Positions 1 to 15,896 of a stretch of 64,000 nucleotides of DNA are shown here, piece by piece. Below the pieces are notes generated by a model, which was given only the letters and a program-made list of their open reading frames with translations, ran no database searches and had not been told where the DNA came from. Position 1 is the first letter of the stretch. Each line of letters starts with the position of its first letter. The position numbers and the translations under genes are program-made. The stretch spans positions 358,944-422,943 of the forward strand of contig NZ_KQ758485.1 of the NCBI RefSeq assembly GCF_001456935.1, written 5' to 3'. The stretch is from [Bacillus] enclensis. GTDB taxonomy: Bacteria > Bacillota > Bacilli > Bacillales > Bacillaceae_B.

Positions 1-743
1 TGAAACAAAAAATAAAGAAGTCTTTCCATGAGAGCCTGGGGACGTACGGAAGTCCCCGGGTACATGACGATTTGATTGAATGGGGATACACCGTGTCCCA
101 AAAGACAGTCGCCAGATATATGCATGAAATGGGCCTAAAAGCTACACCGGAAGTAAAGTATGTCGTGACGACAGACTCCAATCACGATCTAGCGATCTAT
201 CCAAACCTGGTTAAGAGAAACTTCAATGTAGACAGTCCAAATACGGTATGGGTAGCTGACATCACATATGTACGTACCCTTGAAGGCTGGATGTATTTAG
301 CGTCGATCATGGACTTGTTTTCCCGAAAAATCATAGGGTGGAGTCTCGGGCCGTCAATGAAAAAGGAGCTTACTTTGGCTGCATTGGAGATGGCCAAAAC
401 GACAAGACGACCTCCTGAAGGCCTCATTCATCATTCAGACCGAGGAACTCAATACTGTTCAAAGAATTATACGGAAGCACTACAAGAAGCTGGCATCGAA
501 ATTAGCATGAGTAAAAAAGGAGACCCGTATGATAACGCGTGCATCGAATCCTTTCATGCGACGATTAAAAAAGAACTCATTTATCGCTTCCGATTCAACA
601 CCAGGGCTGAAGCTTCGAGAGCGATTAACTACTACATTTCCAGCCGATACAACGAACGAAGAAAGCACTCGACACTTGGGTATCTTTCTCCGAACAACTT
701 TGAACGAAATTACCATCTGTCAATCTCAGAGAAGATATCATAA
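1..743 (+). CDS. IS3-family transposase OrfB, 5' end outside the window
   Basis: DDE integrase-type transposase that moves an IS3-family (IS150-like) element. The reading frame is open to the left edge (first full codon at 3), so the protein starts upstream; the early residues YGSPRVHDDL and VSQKTVARYM are the usual HTH_21-like segment of OrfB. The catalytic core follows: VWVADITYV (first Asp), HHSDRGTQY (second Asp) and DNACIESFHATIKKE (Glu), ending with a typical RYNERRKHSTLGYLSP tail. The DDE triad is complete, so the visible part looks functional. OrfA, which normally supplies the N-terminal part by -1 frameshifting, would lie left of the window. Confidence 0.93.
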   Translation, partial: KQKIKKSFHESLGTYGSPRVHDDLIEWGYTVSQKTVARYMHEMGLKATPEVKYVVTTDSNHDLAIYPNLVKRNFNVDSPNTVWVADITYVRTLEGWMYLASIMDLFSRKIIGWSLGPSMKKELTLAALEMAKTTRRPPEGLIHHSDRGTQYCSKNYTEALQEAGIEISMSKKGDPYDNACIESFHATIKKELIYRFRFNTRAEASRAINYYISSRYNERRKHSTLGYLSPNNFERNYHLSISEKIS

Positions 744-872
744 ATGAACCATTTGGCGTGAAAGAGGAGCAATCCTGGTGTTGGATTGATCGTTTTTCAT
801 GCCCCACCAAACGAAGTGCGGTAGGAATTCAGGACATAAAATTCTCATTTAGTAATGTCCACTTTCTTGACA
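1..872 (+). mobile_element. IS3-family insertion sequence, right part
   Basis: The transposase gene is followed by about 110 bp of non-coding DNA and then the motif TGTCCACTTTCTTGACA at 856-872. Its reverse complement (TGTCAAGAAAGTGGACA) is the kind of sequence that starts the left end of IS150-group elements, so 872 is taken as the right terminus. The left end and any target duplication lie outside the window. The element sits just past the 3' end of the ATP synthase operon and does not break a gene here. Confidence 0.75.
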
Positions 873-977
873 GAAGACCAATATTATCAAAACCGCCACA
901 TTTATTATCAAATCCATAAAATCGCCGTAATCCAAGTCTCTAGCCCTACACTTAAGTCCACAACCAAATCCCAAAAC

Positions 978-1015
978 AAAAAAACACCCTCTCCAAAAAG
1001 GAAAGGGTGTTTCTC
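978..1015 (-). terminator. Terminator of the atp operon
   Basis: On the minus strand AAACACCCT and AGGGTGTTT form a stem around a T-rich loop, followed by a run of T. It lies 6 nt past the atpC stop codon, so it should end the whole operon. Confidence 0.85.
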
Positions 1016-1020
1016 CATTA

Positions 1021-2902
<1,882 letters not shown>

Positions 2903-2923
2903 TCATCACAGACCGATGAAGTT

Positions 2924-3787
<864 letters not shown>

Positions 3788-3902
3788 TCACCACCCTTTA
3801 CATATTGTTAGACACAGGGGGGCGCGGCATTAACCGGTAATGCACGCGGCCCGGACCCCTGTGGTCGAAAGCCTGTTTTTTTAAAAAAATGGCCTCTTAT
3901 CC

Positions 3903-5423
<1,521 letters not shown>

Positions 5424-5438
5424 TCATTTATACGAAAG

Positions 5439-6550
<1,112 letters not shown>

Positions 6551-6582
6551 CTATACTTGCAAAAAAATTTTCAGTACACAGG

Positions 6583-6620
6583 AATGGCGAAGATAATCGT
6601 CAAGACGAAACTCCGCCATT
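6583..6620 (-). other. Hairpin in the atpE-atpF gap
   Basis: AATGGCG (6583-6589) pairs with CGCCATT (6614-6620), with a small internal CGTCAAGACG palindrome at 6598-6607. No T-run follows on the minus strand, so it is not an obvious terminator. It may protect the 3' end of the atpB-atpE message; that is inference. Confidence 0.5.
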
Positions 6621-6639
6621 TAACATTAAGCCGGTTCTA

Positions 6640-7649
<1,010 letters not shown>

Positions 7650-7665
7650 TCACCTCTCTTCCCCG

Positions 7666-8040
7666 CTATTTGTTTATTTTGAAACTGCTGAAAAAATAAT
7701 CTATCATAATGACAATGTAAGCTGTCATTAATCCAATAATTAGACTTAGGAGATGAAACATTTCTGGATAGCGGGTCACGATGATCACGCCAAGGGCCGC
7801 TGCAGCCATCCGCGACGTCGTTCCGAGGGACCTCACTTTCTTCCCCTGGACCACTGCCTCGCCGAACTTGCTGACTCTCTTCGTCATGCCCCAGTGCATA
7901 TACAGGCTCAAAGCCGTTCCTAGCGTCAACCCTAAAAATACTGATTTGTGGTCGGTAAATCCCCAACCCAGGACGTAAATAGCCAGCAAACAAATTATGT
8001 ACTTCCGCTGTCTATTAAACATTTGATGGAGTTCCGGCAT
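7666..8040 (-). CDS. atpI: ATP synthase accessory protein I
   Basis: Small membrane protein encoded at the head of many atp operons. AtpI is proposed to help c-ring assembly and, with AtpZ, Mg2+ uptake in B. pseudofirmus (Hicks et al. 2003, from memory). The 124-residue protein has about four hydrophobic segments and ends in a basic tail (FKINK). It follows atpZ by 14 nt and precedes atpB by 22 nt. Confidence 0.9.
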   Translation of the reverse strand: MPELHQMFNRQRKYIICLLAIYVLGWGFTDHKSVFLGLTLGTALSLYMHWGMTKRVSKFGEAVVQGKKVRSLGTTSRMAAAALGVIIVTRYPEMFHLLSLIIGLMTAYIVIMIDYFFSSFKINK

Positions 8041-8054
8041 ATCTTAATATTCTC

Positions 8055-8267
8055 CTAAGATAAATGTCGTAAGGTACGAAGCATCGCATAAATCCCCGTC
8101 GCTAACCCGAGAAGTAATCCGATGATTAAAAAGAGTGGTGCAGAGTCTGCTTGCTGGTCAATCCACCTGCCCAGAAAAATCCCCACTAATATGGAGCCGA
8201 CAAGCTGCGACAAAATCGCTGAATAAATCGCCATCGCCTTATACGGGCTTTGATTTTTTTGACCCAT
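8055..8267 (-). CDS. atpZ: AtpZ, AtpZ/AtpI-family small membrane protein
   Basis: The 70-residue protein has two membrane helices (about 12-34 and 43-63) and matches the AtpZ/AtpI family. In B. pseudofirmus the equivalent gene, just upstream of atpI, was described as a tenth atp gene linked to Mg2+ uptake. Here it is the first gene of the operon, about 114 nt from the predicted transcription start. Confidence 0.85.
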   Translation of the reverse strand: MGQKNQSPYKAMAIYSAILSQLVGSILVGIFLGRWIDQQADSAPLFLIIGLLLGLATGIYAMLRTLRHLS

Positions 8268-8341
8268 TTCAACCCTTCCTATTCAAAAAGAAATTTGAAC
8301 GTGAGGCAAGCTGTGTAAAATGGAAGGAAATCAGAGTTTAC

Positions 8342-8416
8342 AAGGTTTCGAAAGTTGTGAAAACCTTATCATTTTACATCCTTTGTAAGCATACAATAGG
8401 GCATATTCTATGTCAA
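8342..8416 (-). promoter_or_regulatory. Sigma-A promoter and leader hairpin of the atp operon
   Basis: On the minus strand TTGACA (8416-8411), a 17-nt spacer and TATGCT (8393-8388) form a near-consensus promoter; start predicted near 8381. The leader contains AAGGTTT and AAACCTT (8367-8342), able to form a 7-bp stem. Confidence 0.75.
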
Positions 8417-8488
8417 TGAGTTCAAGTTAAAAAGTTCACAACCTTGCCACGTGTATGTCGAAAGTTCACATTTTTTACACATTTGTCA

Positions 8489-8609
8489 GAAAAGCGGAGG
8501 CGGCTTGCTCAGAGGCGTGTGGCATAAGGCGAACCGGGCTGAAAGGCGTTCTTTGCCTTTTGGTCCGGTTTGACTTATGACATGGGCCTCTAGCCGCCGG
8601 AGCTGGACA
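8489..8609 (+). repeat. Family B palindromic repeat, copy B1
   Basis: Starts AGAAAAGCGG and ends GGAGCTGGACA, with a nearly self-complementary interior (outer arms GGCGGCT and AGCCGCC, centre AAGGCGTTCTTTGCCTT). Followed directly by a second copy. Confidence 0.88.
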
Positions 8610-8734
8610 ATCCGAAATGCGGAGGCGTCTTGATCAGCCCCCAAAAGCATAAGATGAATCGGCCGTGAAGGCGCTCTTTGCCTTCTTGGTCGGTTTGGCT
8701 TATGACCTGTGCCTCTAAGCCCTGGAGCTGGACA
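8610..8734 (+). repeat. Family B palindromic repeat, copy B2
   Basis: Second, more diverged copy in tandem with B1, ending GGAGCTGGACA; a stub of a third start (AAAAGCGGAGCTGG) follows near 8743. Confidence 0.82.
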
Positions 8735-9000
8735 CCGCTTGGAAAAGCGGAGCTGGCCCAGTCAGGCAGATCCAGACACCGACCTAAAATGCGGGTACCC
8801 CTCGACATAACCGTTCACCACATTATATGTAAAATTTAACACCAGACACAGCTGAGCAAAAAACTTGACTCTCTTCTTCGCACATCTTCCATTATAAAGT
8901 AACCGCCACCCGCGAGAAACCCTGCATTTTAATGTAAATATATCCATATACCTATTGATACGCCTGTATCGCTGTTTTTCCTGCGGATCAAGTTGCAGGG
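8735..9000. other. Intergenic stretch without recognised feature
   Basis: Between the B repeats and the 20-bp periodic array. Short open frames here lack ribosome-binding sites and family resemblance; nothing further is seen. Confidence 0.5.
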
Positions 9001-9001
9001 C

Positions 9002-9170
9002 GATTAGATTGCCTTGTCCAGATTAGAATGATTCTTATAAGATCATAAATCCGAGATTAGGATCGTATATTTTGATTTAGGATCGTAAATCCGAGATCAG
9101 GATCATATATTTTGATTTGGGATCATAAATCGAGGAATTGGATCGTATATTCTCAGAATGGATTATATTT
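9002..9170. repeat. 20-bp periodic array, word GATCRTAWAT
   Basis: Nine units start near 9002, 9021, 9041, 9061, 9081, 9101, 9121, 9141 and 9161. Each begins GATTA or GATCRTAWAT, followed by about 10 less conserved bases. From 9041 to 9120 two unit types alternate (CCGAGATYAG and TTTGATTTRG after the word). No coding frame runs through it. Confidence 0.85.
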
Positions 9171-9349
9171 AAGCGGCTGCCTCCCTGATCTCTGTTAAAA
9201 TACACCTTTTTCCCCTTTAAATCCTCATAAACTCATTGAAACCTACAGCTTTTTTCAAAAAATCACTTAGCCAAGCTTATTTTTCAAAGAGATTTGATAG
9301 AAAGTTAACTTTTTTAGAATCCCCTCCTATATTTTCTCGCAAATAAGAC

Positions 9350-9393
9350 AAAGCCCGTCCCCCACTGCTTAATTGCAGTGGGGGACGGGCTTT
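9350..9393 (-). terminator. Terminator after mnaA (GCCCGTCC hairpin)
   Basis: Perfect 19-bp stem: AAAGCCCGTCCCCCACTGC and its complement around TTAATT. Strong enough to act in both directions; it ends the mnaA transcript 8 nt past the stop. Confidence 0.9.
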
Positions 9394-9401
9394 CATATAG
9401 G

Positions 9402-10550
9402 TTATTCCGGCTTGAACGAGTTTGGACGCTCATCCAGCTGGCCGAATTGGTAGCGGATCGCCTGGGCAATTCGGTAGGATGCCTGTCCATCGCCGTATGG
9501 ATTTGTCGCTTTGGACATCTCGCTGTGAGCCTGCTCGTCTGTCAGCAGCTCTTTTGCCAGCTTGTAGATGTTTTCTTCTTCGTTTCCTGCAAGCTTCAGC
9601 GTGCCGGCTTCGATTCCTTCCGGACGCTCAGTCGTGTCACGAAGGACAAGGACCGGAACACCAAGTGAAGGAGCCTCTTCCTGCACACCGCCTGAATCAG
9701 TCAGGATCAAGTGCGCCCTTGAAGCGAAGTTATGGAAATCGATGACGTCAAGCGGTTCGATCAAATGGATGCGGCTGTCATTGCCCAGTACTTCATCCGC
9801 CACTTCACGGACGGCAGGATTCAAGTGAACAGGATACACAACTTGAATATCATCATGTTCTTCCACTAAACGCTTGATCGCACGGAACATGTTTCTCATC
9901 GGCTGGCCGAGATTTTCACGGCGGTGAGCAGTCAATAAAACAAGACGGTCGTCCCCAACCTTCTCAAGAACCTCATGCTTGTACTCATCCTTAACCGTCG
10001 TTTTCAGCGCATCAATCGCTGTATTCCCTGTGATGAAGATGCCGTCTTCCTTCTTGCTTTCATTCAGCAGGTTTTCAGCCGACTTTTCAGTAGGAGCGAA
10101 GTGAAGATCAGCCATGACACCAGTCAGCTGTCTGTTCATTTCCTCAGGGAATGGAGAGTACTTATTCCACGTACGAAGACCTGCTTCGACGTGTCCGACT
10201 GAAATCTGGTTATAGAATGCTGCAAGACTGGCAACGAATGTAGTCGTTGTATCACCATGTACAAGAACGATATCAGGCTTTGCTTCCTTCATGATCTTAT
10301 CAAGGCCCTCAAGCCCGCGTGTAGTTACATCAATCAATGTCTGGCGGTCTTTCATGATGTTCAAGTCGTAATCTGGCGTGATGTCAAAGATTGAAAGTAC
10401 TTGGTCAAGCATTTCACGGTGCTGTGCCGTAACGGTCACAATCGTTTCAAAGCTTTCCGGGTATTTTTTTAATTCAAGAACGAGCGGAGCCATCTTGATT
10501 GCTTCCGGCCTTGTTCCGAAAATCGTCATTACCTTAATGGGAGTACTCAT
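9402..10550 (-). CDS. mnaA: UDP-N-acetylglucosamine 2-epimerase
   Basis: Non-hydrolysing epimerase that interconverts UDP-GlcNAc and UDP-ManNAc, supplying ManNAc for wall teichoic acid linkage units. The 382-residue protein has the family start VMTIFGTRPEAIKMAPLV, the HGDTTT motif near 96, HVEAGLRTWNKYSPFPEE with active-site acids, HRRENLG and SGGVQEEAPSLG. Length is normal. It sits between upp and the atp operon, as in many Bacillus. Confidence 0.96.
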   Translation of the reverse strand: MSTPIKVMTIFGTRPEAIKMAPLVLELKKYPESFETIVTVTAQHREMLDQVLSIFDITPDYDLNIMKDRQTLIDVTTRGLEGLDKIMKEAKPDIVLVHGDTTTTFVASLAAFYNQISVGHVEAGLRTWNKYSPFPEEMNRQLTGVMADLHFAPTEKSAENLLNESKKEDGIFITGNTAIDALKTTVKDEYKHEVLEKVGDDRLVLLTAHRRENLGQPMRNMFRAIKRLVEEHDDIQVVYPVHLNPAVREVADEVLGNDSRIHLIEPLDVIDFHNFASRAHLILTDSGGVQEEAPSLGVPVLVLRDTTERPEGIEAGTLKLAGNEEENIYKLAKELLTDEQAHSEMSKATNPYGDGQASYRIAQAIRYQFGQLDERPNSFKPE

Positions 10551-10568
10551 GCTTTCACACTGCCTTCC

Positions 10569-11198
10569 TTATTTTGTTCCGAAAAGACGGTCACCCGCAT
10601 CGCCCAGTCCAGGAACGATATAACCTTTTTCGTTCAGCTTTTCATCAAGTGCTGCAATGTAGATGTCTACGTCCGGGTGCTCAGCTTGAATGGCTTCCAC
10701 TCCTTCAGGACATGCCACAAGGCACATGAACGTGATGTTTTTCGCGCCGCGTTTTTTCAGTGAGTTGATCGCTTCTACGGCTGAACCGCCTGTTGCAAGC
10801 ATCGGATCCACCAGGATGAAGTCGCGCTCTTCTACGTCGCTTGGAAGTTTTACGTAATATTCAATCGGCTTTAGAGTCTCCGGGTCGCGGTATAATCCGA
10901 CGTGACCGACTTTCGCTGCCGGGATCAATTTGAGGATTCCGTCGACCATGCCAAGACCTGCACGCAAGATTGGAACGATTCCCAGTTTTTTACCTGTAAG
11001 TGTTTTTGCATTCGCTTTACTTACCGGTGTATCGATTTCGATATCTTCAAGCGGAAGTTCACGCGTGATTTCGAATGCCATCAGTGTTGATACTTCATCT
11101 ACAAGTTCGCGGAATTCCTTTGTACCTGTGTTTTTATCACGGATGAATGTCAGCTTATGCTGGATTAATGGATGATCAAATACGTATACTTTGCCCAT
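10569..11198 (-). CDS. upp: Uracil phosphoribosyltransferase
   Basis: Salvage enzyme making UMP from uracil and PRPP. The 209-residue protein has the PRPP-binding loop [12 protein letters not shown] and the C-terminal uracil-binding [18 protein letters not shown]. The frame is open 75 nt further upstream, but AAAGGAGAG sits just ahead of the ATG giving [12 protein letters not shown], the conserved family start. It is followed by mnaA after 18 nt and was probably transcribed with glyA or from its own promoter. Confidence 0.96.
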   Translation of the reverse strand: MGKVYVFDHPLIQHKLTFIRDKNTGTKEFRELVDEVSTLMAFEITRELPLEDIEIDTPVSKANAKTLTGKKLGIVPILRAGLGMVDGILKLIPAAKVGHVGLYRDPETLKPIEYYVKLPSDVEERDFILVDPMLATGGSAVEAINSLKKRGAKNITFMCLVACPEGVEAIQAEHPDVDIYIAALDEKLNEKGYIVPGLGDAGDRLFGTK

Positions 11199-11373
11199 TC
11201 GACTCTCTCCTTTTGGTTTCGATTTATGTGAAAAATAGATAGTTACTGTTTTACACCTCTGACTATTGTACATAAAAGAAGTTTTGAGGGCAATAAAAGT
11301 TGGGAGGTGTAATGAAATCGTTATTTTTTGTATGGATGATTTATTAAAAATGGAAGAAGAGAGTGATTCTTAT

Positions 11374-11510
11374 ACCGCTTTTGATTTCCGTGGAAGACTT
11401 CGCTTTCCGCGGGAAGCCTGTAAGCCTCCTCGTCGCTGCGCTCCTGCGGGGTCTCACATTGGCTTCTTTTCCCGCAGGAGTCTTCGTCTTCCACTCCAAT
11501 CAACCGCTGG
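11374..11510. repeat. Family A palindromic repeat, copy A1
   Basis: Arms GTGGAAGAC and GTCTTCCAC, with the conserved cores CTTTCCGCGGG and TTCCCGCAGGAGTC. Lies between upp and glyA; 11511-11650 beside it holds nothing recognised. Confidence 0.92.
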
Positions 11511-11651
11511 ATTCTACTCATTCATAATTTAGAATCTCAAATAAGGATAACTAAAACTTACTTATTTGTACTACCTATTTTTTAATCACCAATCAACCTG
11601 CGATATCAAGTAGAGTCATTTTTACCTGTATCTATCAATATATTTTCCTCA

Positions 11652-11697
11652 TAAAAAAACCTCCCCAAAAGAATCAGTTCTTTCGAAGAGGTTTCTA
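11652..11697 (-). terminator. Terminator of glyA
   Basis: On the minus strand AAACCTCTTCGAAAGAA pairs imperfectly with TTCTTTTGGGGAGGTTT, then a T-run; 8 nt past the glyA stop. Confidence 0.8.
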
Positions 11698-11704
11698 CTA
11701 TTTA

Positions 11705-12946
11705 TTATCTTTCTGGGTATAAAGAAAACTTGCTTGTTAAATCTGTCACGCGTTTACGCGCTTCTTCGAGCTTGGTTTCGTCTTCGTGGTTTTTGAGGGT
11801 AAGGGCCATGATGGACGCGATTTCGTCCATTTCTTCCTTAGCAAAACCTCGGGACGTTACGGCTGCTGTTCCGATGCGGATGCCGCTTGTGACGAATGGG
11901 CTTTCCGGATCGAATGGGATGGTGTTTTTGTTGACCGTGATTCCGATATCATCAAGAACCTTTTCGGCAATTTTACCAGTGAGCCCAAGTGAACGGAGAT
12001 CGATTAATAACAGGTGGTTGTCCGAACCGCCGGAAACAAGGTCGATGCCTTCTTTTCCAAGGCTCTCACCGAGACGCGCTGCGTTGTCGATGATGTTCTG
12101 TGCGTACTCTTTAAAAGAATCCTGCAGTGCTTCACCGAACGATACCGCTTTTGCAGAAATGACGTGCATCAACGGACCGCCTTGAAGACCCGGGAAGATG
12201 GACTTGTCTATCTTCTTGCCGAACTCTTCTTTACAAAGGATCATCCCGCCGCGTGGACCGCGAAGTGTTTTGTGTGTCGTTGTAGTCACGAAATCCGCGT
12301 AAGGGACCGGATTTTGGTGAAGACCGGCTGCAACAAGGCCTGCGATATGCGCCATGTCGACCATCAGGTAAGCTCCCACTTCGTCCGCGATTTCACGGAA
12401 TTTTGCAAAATCGATCTTTCTAGGATACGCGCTCGCTCCCGCTACGATCAGCTTTGGCTTGTGCTCAAGTGCCTTCTGGCGGACATCTTCATAGTTGATC
12501 AGATGGCTTTCCTTATCGACTCCGTACTCTACGAAGTTATACTGGATCCCGCTGAAGTTGACCGGGCTTCCGTGCGTGAGGTGGCCCCCGTGTGAAAGGT
12601 TCATCCCAAGAACCGTGTCACCATGTTCAAGGATTGTGAAGTAGACTGCCATATTGGCTTGCGCCCCCGAGTGAGGCTGCACGTTCACATGCTCCGCTCC
12701 GAATAAATCTTTTGCGCGGTCGCGCGCTAAGTTTTCCGCTACGTCGACATGCTCACACCCGCCATAATAGCGACGACCTGGGTACCCTTCTGCATACTTG
12801 TTCGTGAGGACCGAACCCTGTGCTTCCATAACGGCTTCACTGACAAAATTCTCAGATGCAATTAACTCGATTTTCGTGCGTTGACGCTCTAATTCATCTT
12901 GAATCGCTGCATAAATTTCCGGATCTTGCTTGGCAATCTTACTCAT
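11705..12946 (-). CDS. glyA: Serine hydroxymethyltransferase
   Basis: PLP enzyme converting serine and tetrahydrofolate to glycine and methylene-THF, the main one-carbon source. The 413-residue protein shows [18 protein letters not shown], the PLP-binding Lys in [14 protein letters not shown] and the C-terminal [11 protein letters not shown] segment. The ATG at 12946 follows GGGGGATATGT; the frame extends 7 codons further up without a better site. Confidence 0.96.
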   Translation of the reverse strand: MSKIAKQDPEIYAAIQDELERQRTKIELIASENFVSEAVMEAQGSVLTNKYAEGYPGRRYYGGCEHVDVAENLARDRAKDLFGAEHVNVQPHSGAQANMAVYFTILEHGDTVLGMNLSHGGHLTHGSPVNFSGIQYNFVEYGVDKESHLINYEDVRQKALEHKPKLIVAGASAYPRKIDFAKFREIADEVGAYLMVDMAHIAGLVAAGLHQNPVPYADFVTTTTHKTLRGPRGGMILCKEEFGKKIDKSIFPGLQGGPLMHVISAKAVSFGEALQDSFKEYAQNIIDNAARLGESLGKEGIDLVSGGSDNHLLLIDLRSLGLTGKIAEKVLDDIGITVNKNTIPFDPESPFVTSGIRIGTAAVTSRGFAKEEMDEIASIMALTLKNHEDETKLEEARKRVTDLTSKFSLYPER

Positions 12947-13034
12947 ACATATCCCCCTTTTATTCATCGGCCCATTCTAAGCTGCGCCATCTTGATTCAT
13001 TCAATTTCATTCTATCATGATTATGCAAAACGCG

Positions 13035-13076
13035 AAATAAGAACGTGTGGGTAAATTGGATTGTTCGTGTTTTGGG
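13035..13076 (-). promoter_or_regulatory. Possible PurR operator upstream of glyA
   Basis: Two half-sites, AAATAAGAACG (13035-13045) and ATTGTTCGTGTTTT (from 13060), resemble inverted PurBoxes (consensus near AAANCCGAACA) about 18 nt apart. The second is good, the first weak. glyA is a PurR target in B. subtilis, which supports the call, but the site lies about 90-110 bp from the ATG and the match is imperfect. Confidence 0.4.
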
Positions 13077-13194
13077 GTTTAGTGGGCAGAGCTGATTTGG
13101 GAAATAATCTGCTGTTCCGGTTTTAGTGGTGAAGGTGACGTTCTCAATTAAGAATTCTCCCCAGACTGAATTCCTGCATTGTCGAAAAATCGCC

Positions 13195-13292
13195 AGTTCG
13201 CACTTATATAAAAAATAACGCACTGAAATCAAGAGACTTCGCACTTATCCGGAAAATTCCGCCCTTAAATCAGGAGATACCACACTTAAATG
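13195..13292. repeat. 20-bp periodic array, word TTCGCACTTAAAT
   Basis: Five units with the core GCACT or variants at 13200, 13220, 13241, 13261 and 13282, each followed by about 10 unrelated bases. Located between glyA and ywlG. Confidence 0.75.
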
Positions 13293-13327
13293 CCTTCCAA
13301 AGACAGCGACGAACACCACCACAACCA

Positions 13328-13371
13328 AAAAAGCCCGCCTCCCAACGCACTAATGCATTGAAAGACGGAAC
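13328..13371 (-). terminator. Terminator of the rpiB-ywlG transcript
   Basis: On the minus strand CCGTCTTTCAATGCA and TGCGTTGGGAGGCGG can pair over 15 positions if G-U pairs are counted, followed by GCTTTTTT. Confidence 0.75.
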
Positions 13372-13383
13372 TCCTCTCCAAAC

Positions 13384-13926
13384 CTATTCATAAACAGCCC
13401 GAATCCCGCCGATCAACTTCGGTCGAGTCTTAGCGAGCGTCACATGCGCACCGCCGAGGCTCTTCTGCGAAACCCTGACCGGCACGGCCACATGCTTCAG
13501 CTGCATCCCGATGAATGTGTCCCCGATGTCGATCCCGGCGTCCGCCTTGATGAATTCCACCATGACGGGGTCATCAAATGAACGGTATGCGTGGGTCGCC
13601 ATCGCTCCTCCGGCGGCCCGGGCCGGGATGACGGTCACTTCATCGAGCCTCAGACGTTCTGCCGTTTCACGCTCAAGGACGATCGCCCGGTTCAAGTGCT
13701 CACAGCATTGGAACGCAAGCGATACTCCTACGGAATCGGCGAACGTTTTTAATTCAGCATAAATCATTTCGGCCACATCGAATGTTCCAGCTGTCCCGAT
13801 CCGTTCCCCGATGACTTCCGAGGTTGAACAACCGACCACAAAGACCTGTCCTTTTTTTAGCGTGACCTTTTCATTGAATTCAGTCAGGATACTTCGGAGC
13901 TGTTCCTGCAATTGAGTGATTTCCAT
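13384..13926 (-). CDS. ywlG: UPF0340 / TIGR01440 family protein YwlG
   Basis: Conserved Firmicutes protein without a known role. The 180 residues include [34 protein letters not shown] with two adjacent Cys and a Glu, and a C-terminal [19 protein letters not shown]. No membrane segment or signal peptide is seen. It follows rpiB by 12 nt, as in B. subtilis, so the two are co-transcribed. Confidence 0.9.
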   Translation of the reverse strand: MEITQLQEQLRSILTEFNEKVTLKKGQVFVVGCSTSEVIGERIGTAGTFDVAEMIYAELKTFADSVGVSLAFQCCEHLNRAIVLERETAERLRLDEVTVIPARAAGGAMATHAYRSFDDPVMVEFIKADAGIDIGDTFIGMQLKHVAVPVRVSQKSLGGAHVTLAKTRPKLIGGIRAVYE

Positions 13927-13938
13927 GAAAACCGCTCC

Positions 13939-14382
13939 CTAGTGTTTGTCTTCGTATGACGTGATCTTACCGATGCGGTTGGCGTGGCGTCCGCCTTCGA
14001 ATTCAGTCCCGAGCCAAGTTTTGGCGATTTCACGGGCAAGACCCGGTCCGATGACGCGTTCGCCCATCGCGAGGATGTTGCTGTCATTATGTTCGCGCGT
14101 CGCTTTCGCACTGAATACATCGTGGACAAGCGCACAGCGGATGCCCTTTACTTTATTGGCGGAAATGCTCATGCCGATGCCTGTTCCGCAGATCAAAATG
14201 CCGCGGTCGAACTCGCCGGCAGCCACTTTCTCGGCAACCGGTACAGCATAATCAGGATAGTCCACTGAAGTGCCGCATTCACAGCCAAAATCCTCATATT
14301 CAAGACCCAGTTCTTCCAATAATGATTTGATTTCTTCACGAATATGAACCCCGCCGTGATCTGATGCAATTGCGATTTTCAT
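13939..14382 (-). CDS. rpiB: Ribose-5-phosphate isomerase B
   Basis: Interconverts ribose 5-phosphate and ribulose 5-phosphate in the pentose phosphate pathway. The 147-residue protein has the N-terminal IASDHGGVHIREEI, the catalytic Cys in ILICGTGIGMSISANK, and ARGEHNDSN-like and GRHANRIGKI phosphate-binding segments typical of RpiB/LacAB. Length is normal; neighbours match the B. subtilis ywlF locus. Confidence 0.94.
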   Translation of the reverse strand: MKIAIASDHGGVHIREEIKSLLEELGLEYEDFGCECGTSVDYPDYAVPVAEKVAAGEFDRGILICGTGIGMSISANKVKGIRCALVHDVFSAKATREHNDSNILAMGERVIGPGLAREIAKTWLGTEFEGGRHANRIGKITSYEDKH

Positions 14383-14485
14383 CCAACTTCACTCCCCATT
14401 TTTGACTAGTGTTTGTTTCCTTTTATTTTGACATACCCTTATGAATAGATAAAGTTATTCATCTTAGGAAAAAAGTCGTCTTTGA

Positions 14486-14533
14486 GGCCCGTCCCTCACT
14501 CCTTTACCACGGCACCGCACGGCGGTACGGGCC
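14486..14533. other. GCCCGTCC-type hairpin without T-tract
   Basis: GGCCCGT and ACGGGCC at the two ends, interior only partly complementary. It lies between rpiB and the chemoreceptor and belongs to a recurring hairpin type in this window. Confidence 0.5.
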
Positions 14534-14540
14534 ATTCACT

Positions 14541-14573
14541 GCAAAAAAAAGCACGGACCCGAAAGCCCGTACC
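14541..14573 (-). terminator. Terminator of the chemoreceptor gene
   Basis: On the minus strand GTACGGGC and GTCCGTGC form an 8-bp stem followed by eight T; 15 nt past the stop codon. Confidence 0.8.
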
Positions 14574-14587
14574 GTCTGCAAATCTTT

Positions 14588-15877
14588 TTATAAATGAAAA
14601 CGAGTGATCGTGCCCTTCAGCGATTCCGCCTGCTTCTTCAGGTTCAGTGCCAATTCCTCGACATTCTCCATGACAGACGCCTGTTCGCGGGTCGCTTCCG
14701 ATACTTCTTCCGCTCCAGCGGAGGTTTCTTCGGCGATGGCGGCCACTTCCTGTGACTGCTGGGACGTTTCCCTGATGCTTTCCATCTGCCTGTCGACGAG
14801 TCCCGAGATTTTTTGGACAGAGTCCGCTACCTCATGAATCGTGTTCGTCATCGTTTCGAACACTTCATTCGTTTTCGATCCTTTATCCGCTTCCTTATTG
14901 GCAGTCGTCACCTGGTTTGAAATCTGTCCGACCACATTTCCTACTTCATTTTGGATGTTTTTGATCAGCTCTGAAATTCCCTGGACTGCTTTCCCGCTTT
15001 CATCCGCAAGCTTCCGCACTTCTTCGGCAACAACGGCGAAGCCTTTTCCGTGTTCACCGGCACGCGCCGCTTCGATGGAAGCATTCAGCGCGAGAAGATT
15101 CGTCTGGTTCGCGATATCACCGACGAGCTGGATGATCTGCTCCACTTTTTTCGCGTTATCTTCAAGACGGCGGACGACCGTCAGTGACTCTTCATTCCCT
15201 TTCGCAAGCGTCGTGATCCCTTCTACAAGTGAATGGATGACCTCTCTGCTGCCTTGAAGCTCGGTGACCATATTTTTAGAAAGCTGCTCGGAAGACTTGG
15301 AATGATTCTGCACTTCCTGGGCGATCGCGATGACATCCTCCACCGATTCGGCCGTTGTCTGAATCGACATTGCCGAGCTTTCTGCGCCCGCTGAAATTTC
15401 ACTGATCGTGCGTGAAATGGATTCTGCCTGATGTGAGGCGACTTCTGATGCCTTCGACAAATCCACGACGTGTGCATTCGTTTTTGTGAAATTCTCGTCA
15501 ATGCTCGCCACCATATCACGGAGGTTGTGGAGCATGCGGTTGAACGCAAGTCCGAGCGAACGGATTTCATCATCCGATTTCGGCACCTCTACTTCGACTG
15601 CAATATCTCCTTCAGCCGCTTTAAGAGCCGCCTGTTCCAGTCGCTGAAGCGGTTTGACAATGATCCGCGCCGCGAAGAATGCGAGCAGCCCGGACCAGAA
15701 CACTCCCATCCCGAGCGTCATGCTTGTAAACAAGAATTCATTCATGTCCGGTGCAAATGCCGGCTTGATAAAATAAATGAAAAATGCCGATGTCGAATAC
15801 GTCACCAACGCCAGGATCGTCGTGAAGAAAACCAATTTCTTTCTCAGACCCGTCTTATACCTTCTCTCTTTCCCCAT
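14588..15877 (-). CDS. Methyl-accepting chemotaxis protein
   Basis: Membrane chemoreceptor signalling to CheA/CheW. The 429-residue protein has two close membrane helices (about 15-35 and 43-70) with almost no extracellular domain between them, a HAMP segment (about 71-125, [18 protein letters not shown]), and the signalling hairpin with the conserved tip [20 protein letters not shown]. The lack of a ligand domain suggests it senses through its membrane or cytoplasmic part. Inserted between rpiB and ywlE relative to the B. subtilis order as I recall it. Confidence 0.93.
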   Translation of the reverse strand: MGKERRYKTGLRKKLVFFTTILALVTYSTSAFFIYFIKPAFAPDMNEFLFTSMTLGMGVFWSGLLAFFAARIIVKPLQRLEQAALKAAEGDIAVEVEVPKSDDEIRSLGLAFNRMLHNLRDMVASIDENFTKTNAHVVDLSKASEVASHQAESISRTISEISAGAESSAMSIQTTAESVEDVIAIAQEVQNHSKSSEQLSKNMVTELQGSREVIHSLVEGITTLAKGNEESLTVVRRLEDNAKKVEQIIQLVGDIANQTNLLALNASIEAARAGEHGKGFAVVAEEVRKLADESGKAVQGISELIKNIQNEVGNVVGQISNQVTTANKEADKGSKTNEVFETMTNTIHEVADSVQKISGLVDRQMESIRETSQQSQEVAAIAEETSAGAEEVSEATREQASVMENVEELALNLKKQAESLKGTITRFHL

Positions 15878-15896
15878 CCCTTTTCTCTCCTCAAAA

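Noticed and set aside
9002..9170. Possible CRISPR array (also the other periodic arrays)
   Set aside because: The repeated word is only about 10 bp and the filler also about 10 bp; no 23-47 bp repeats, no leader and no cas genes.
12014..12595. 193-residue open frame on the plus strand inside glyA
   Set aside because: Lies antisense to a strongly conserved gene, has no ribosome-binding site and no family resemblance.
12960..13244. 94-residue minus-strand open frame upstream of glyA
   Set aside because: Overlaps the glyA control region and part of the periodic array; no ribosome site and no resemblance to a protein.
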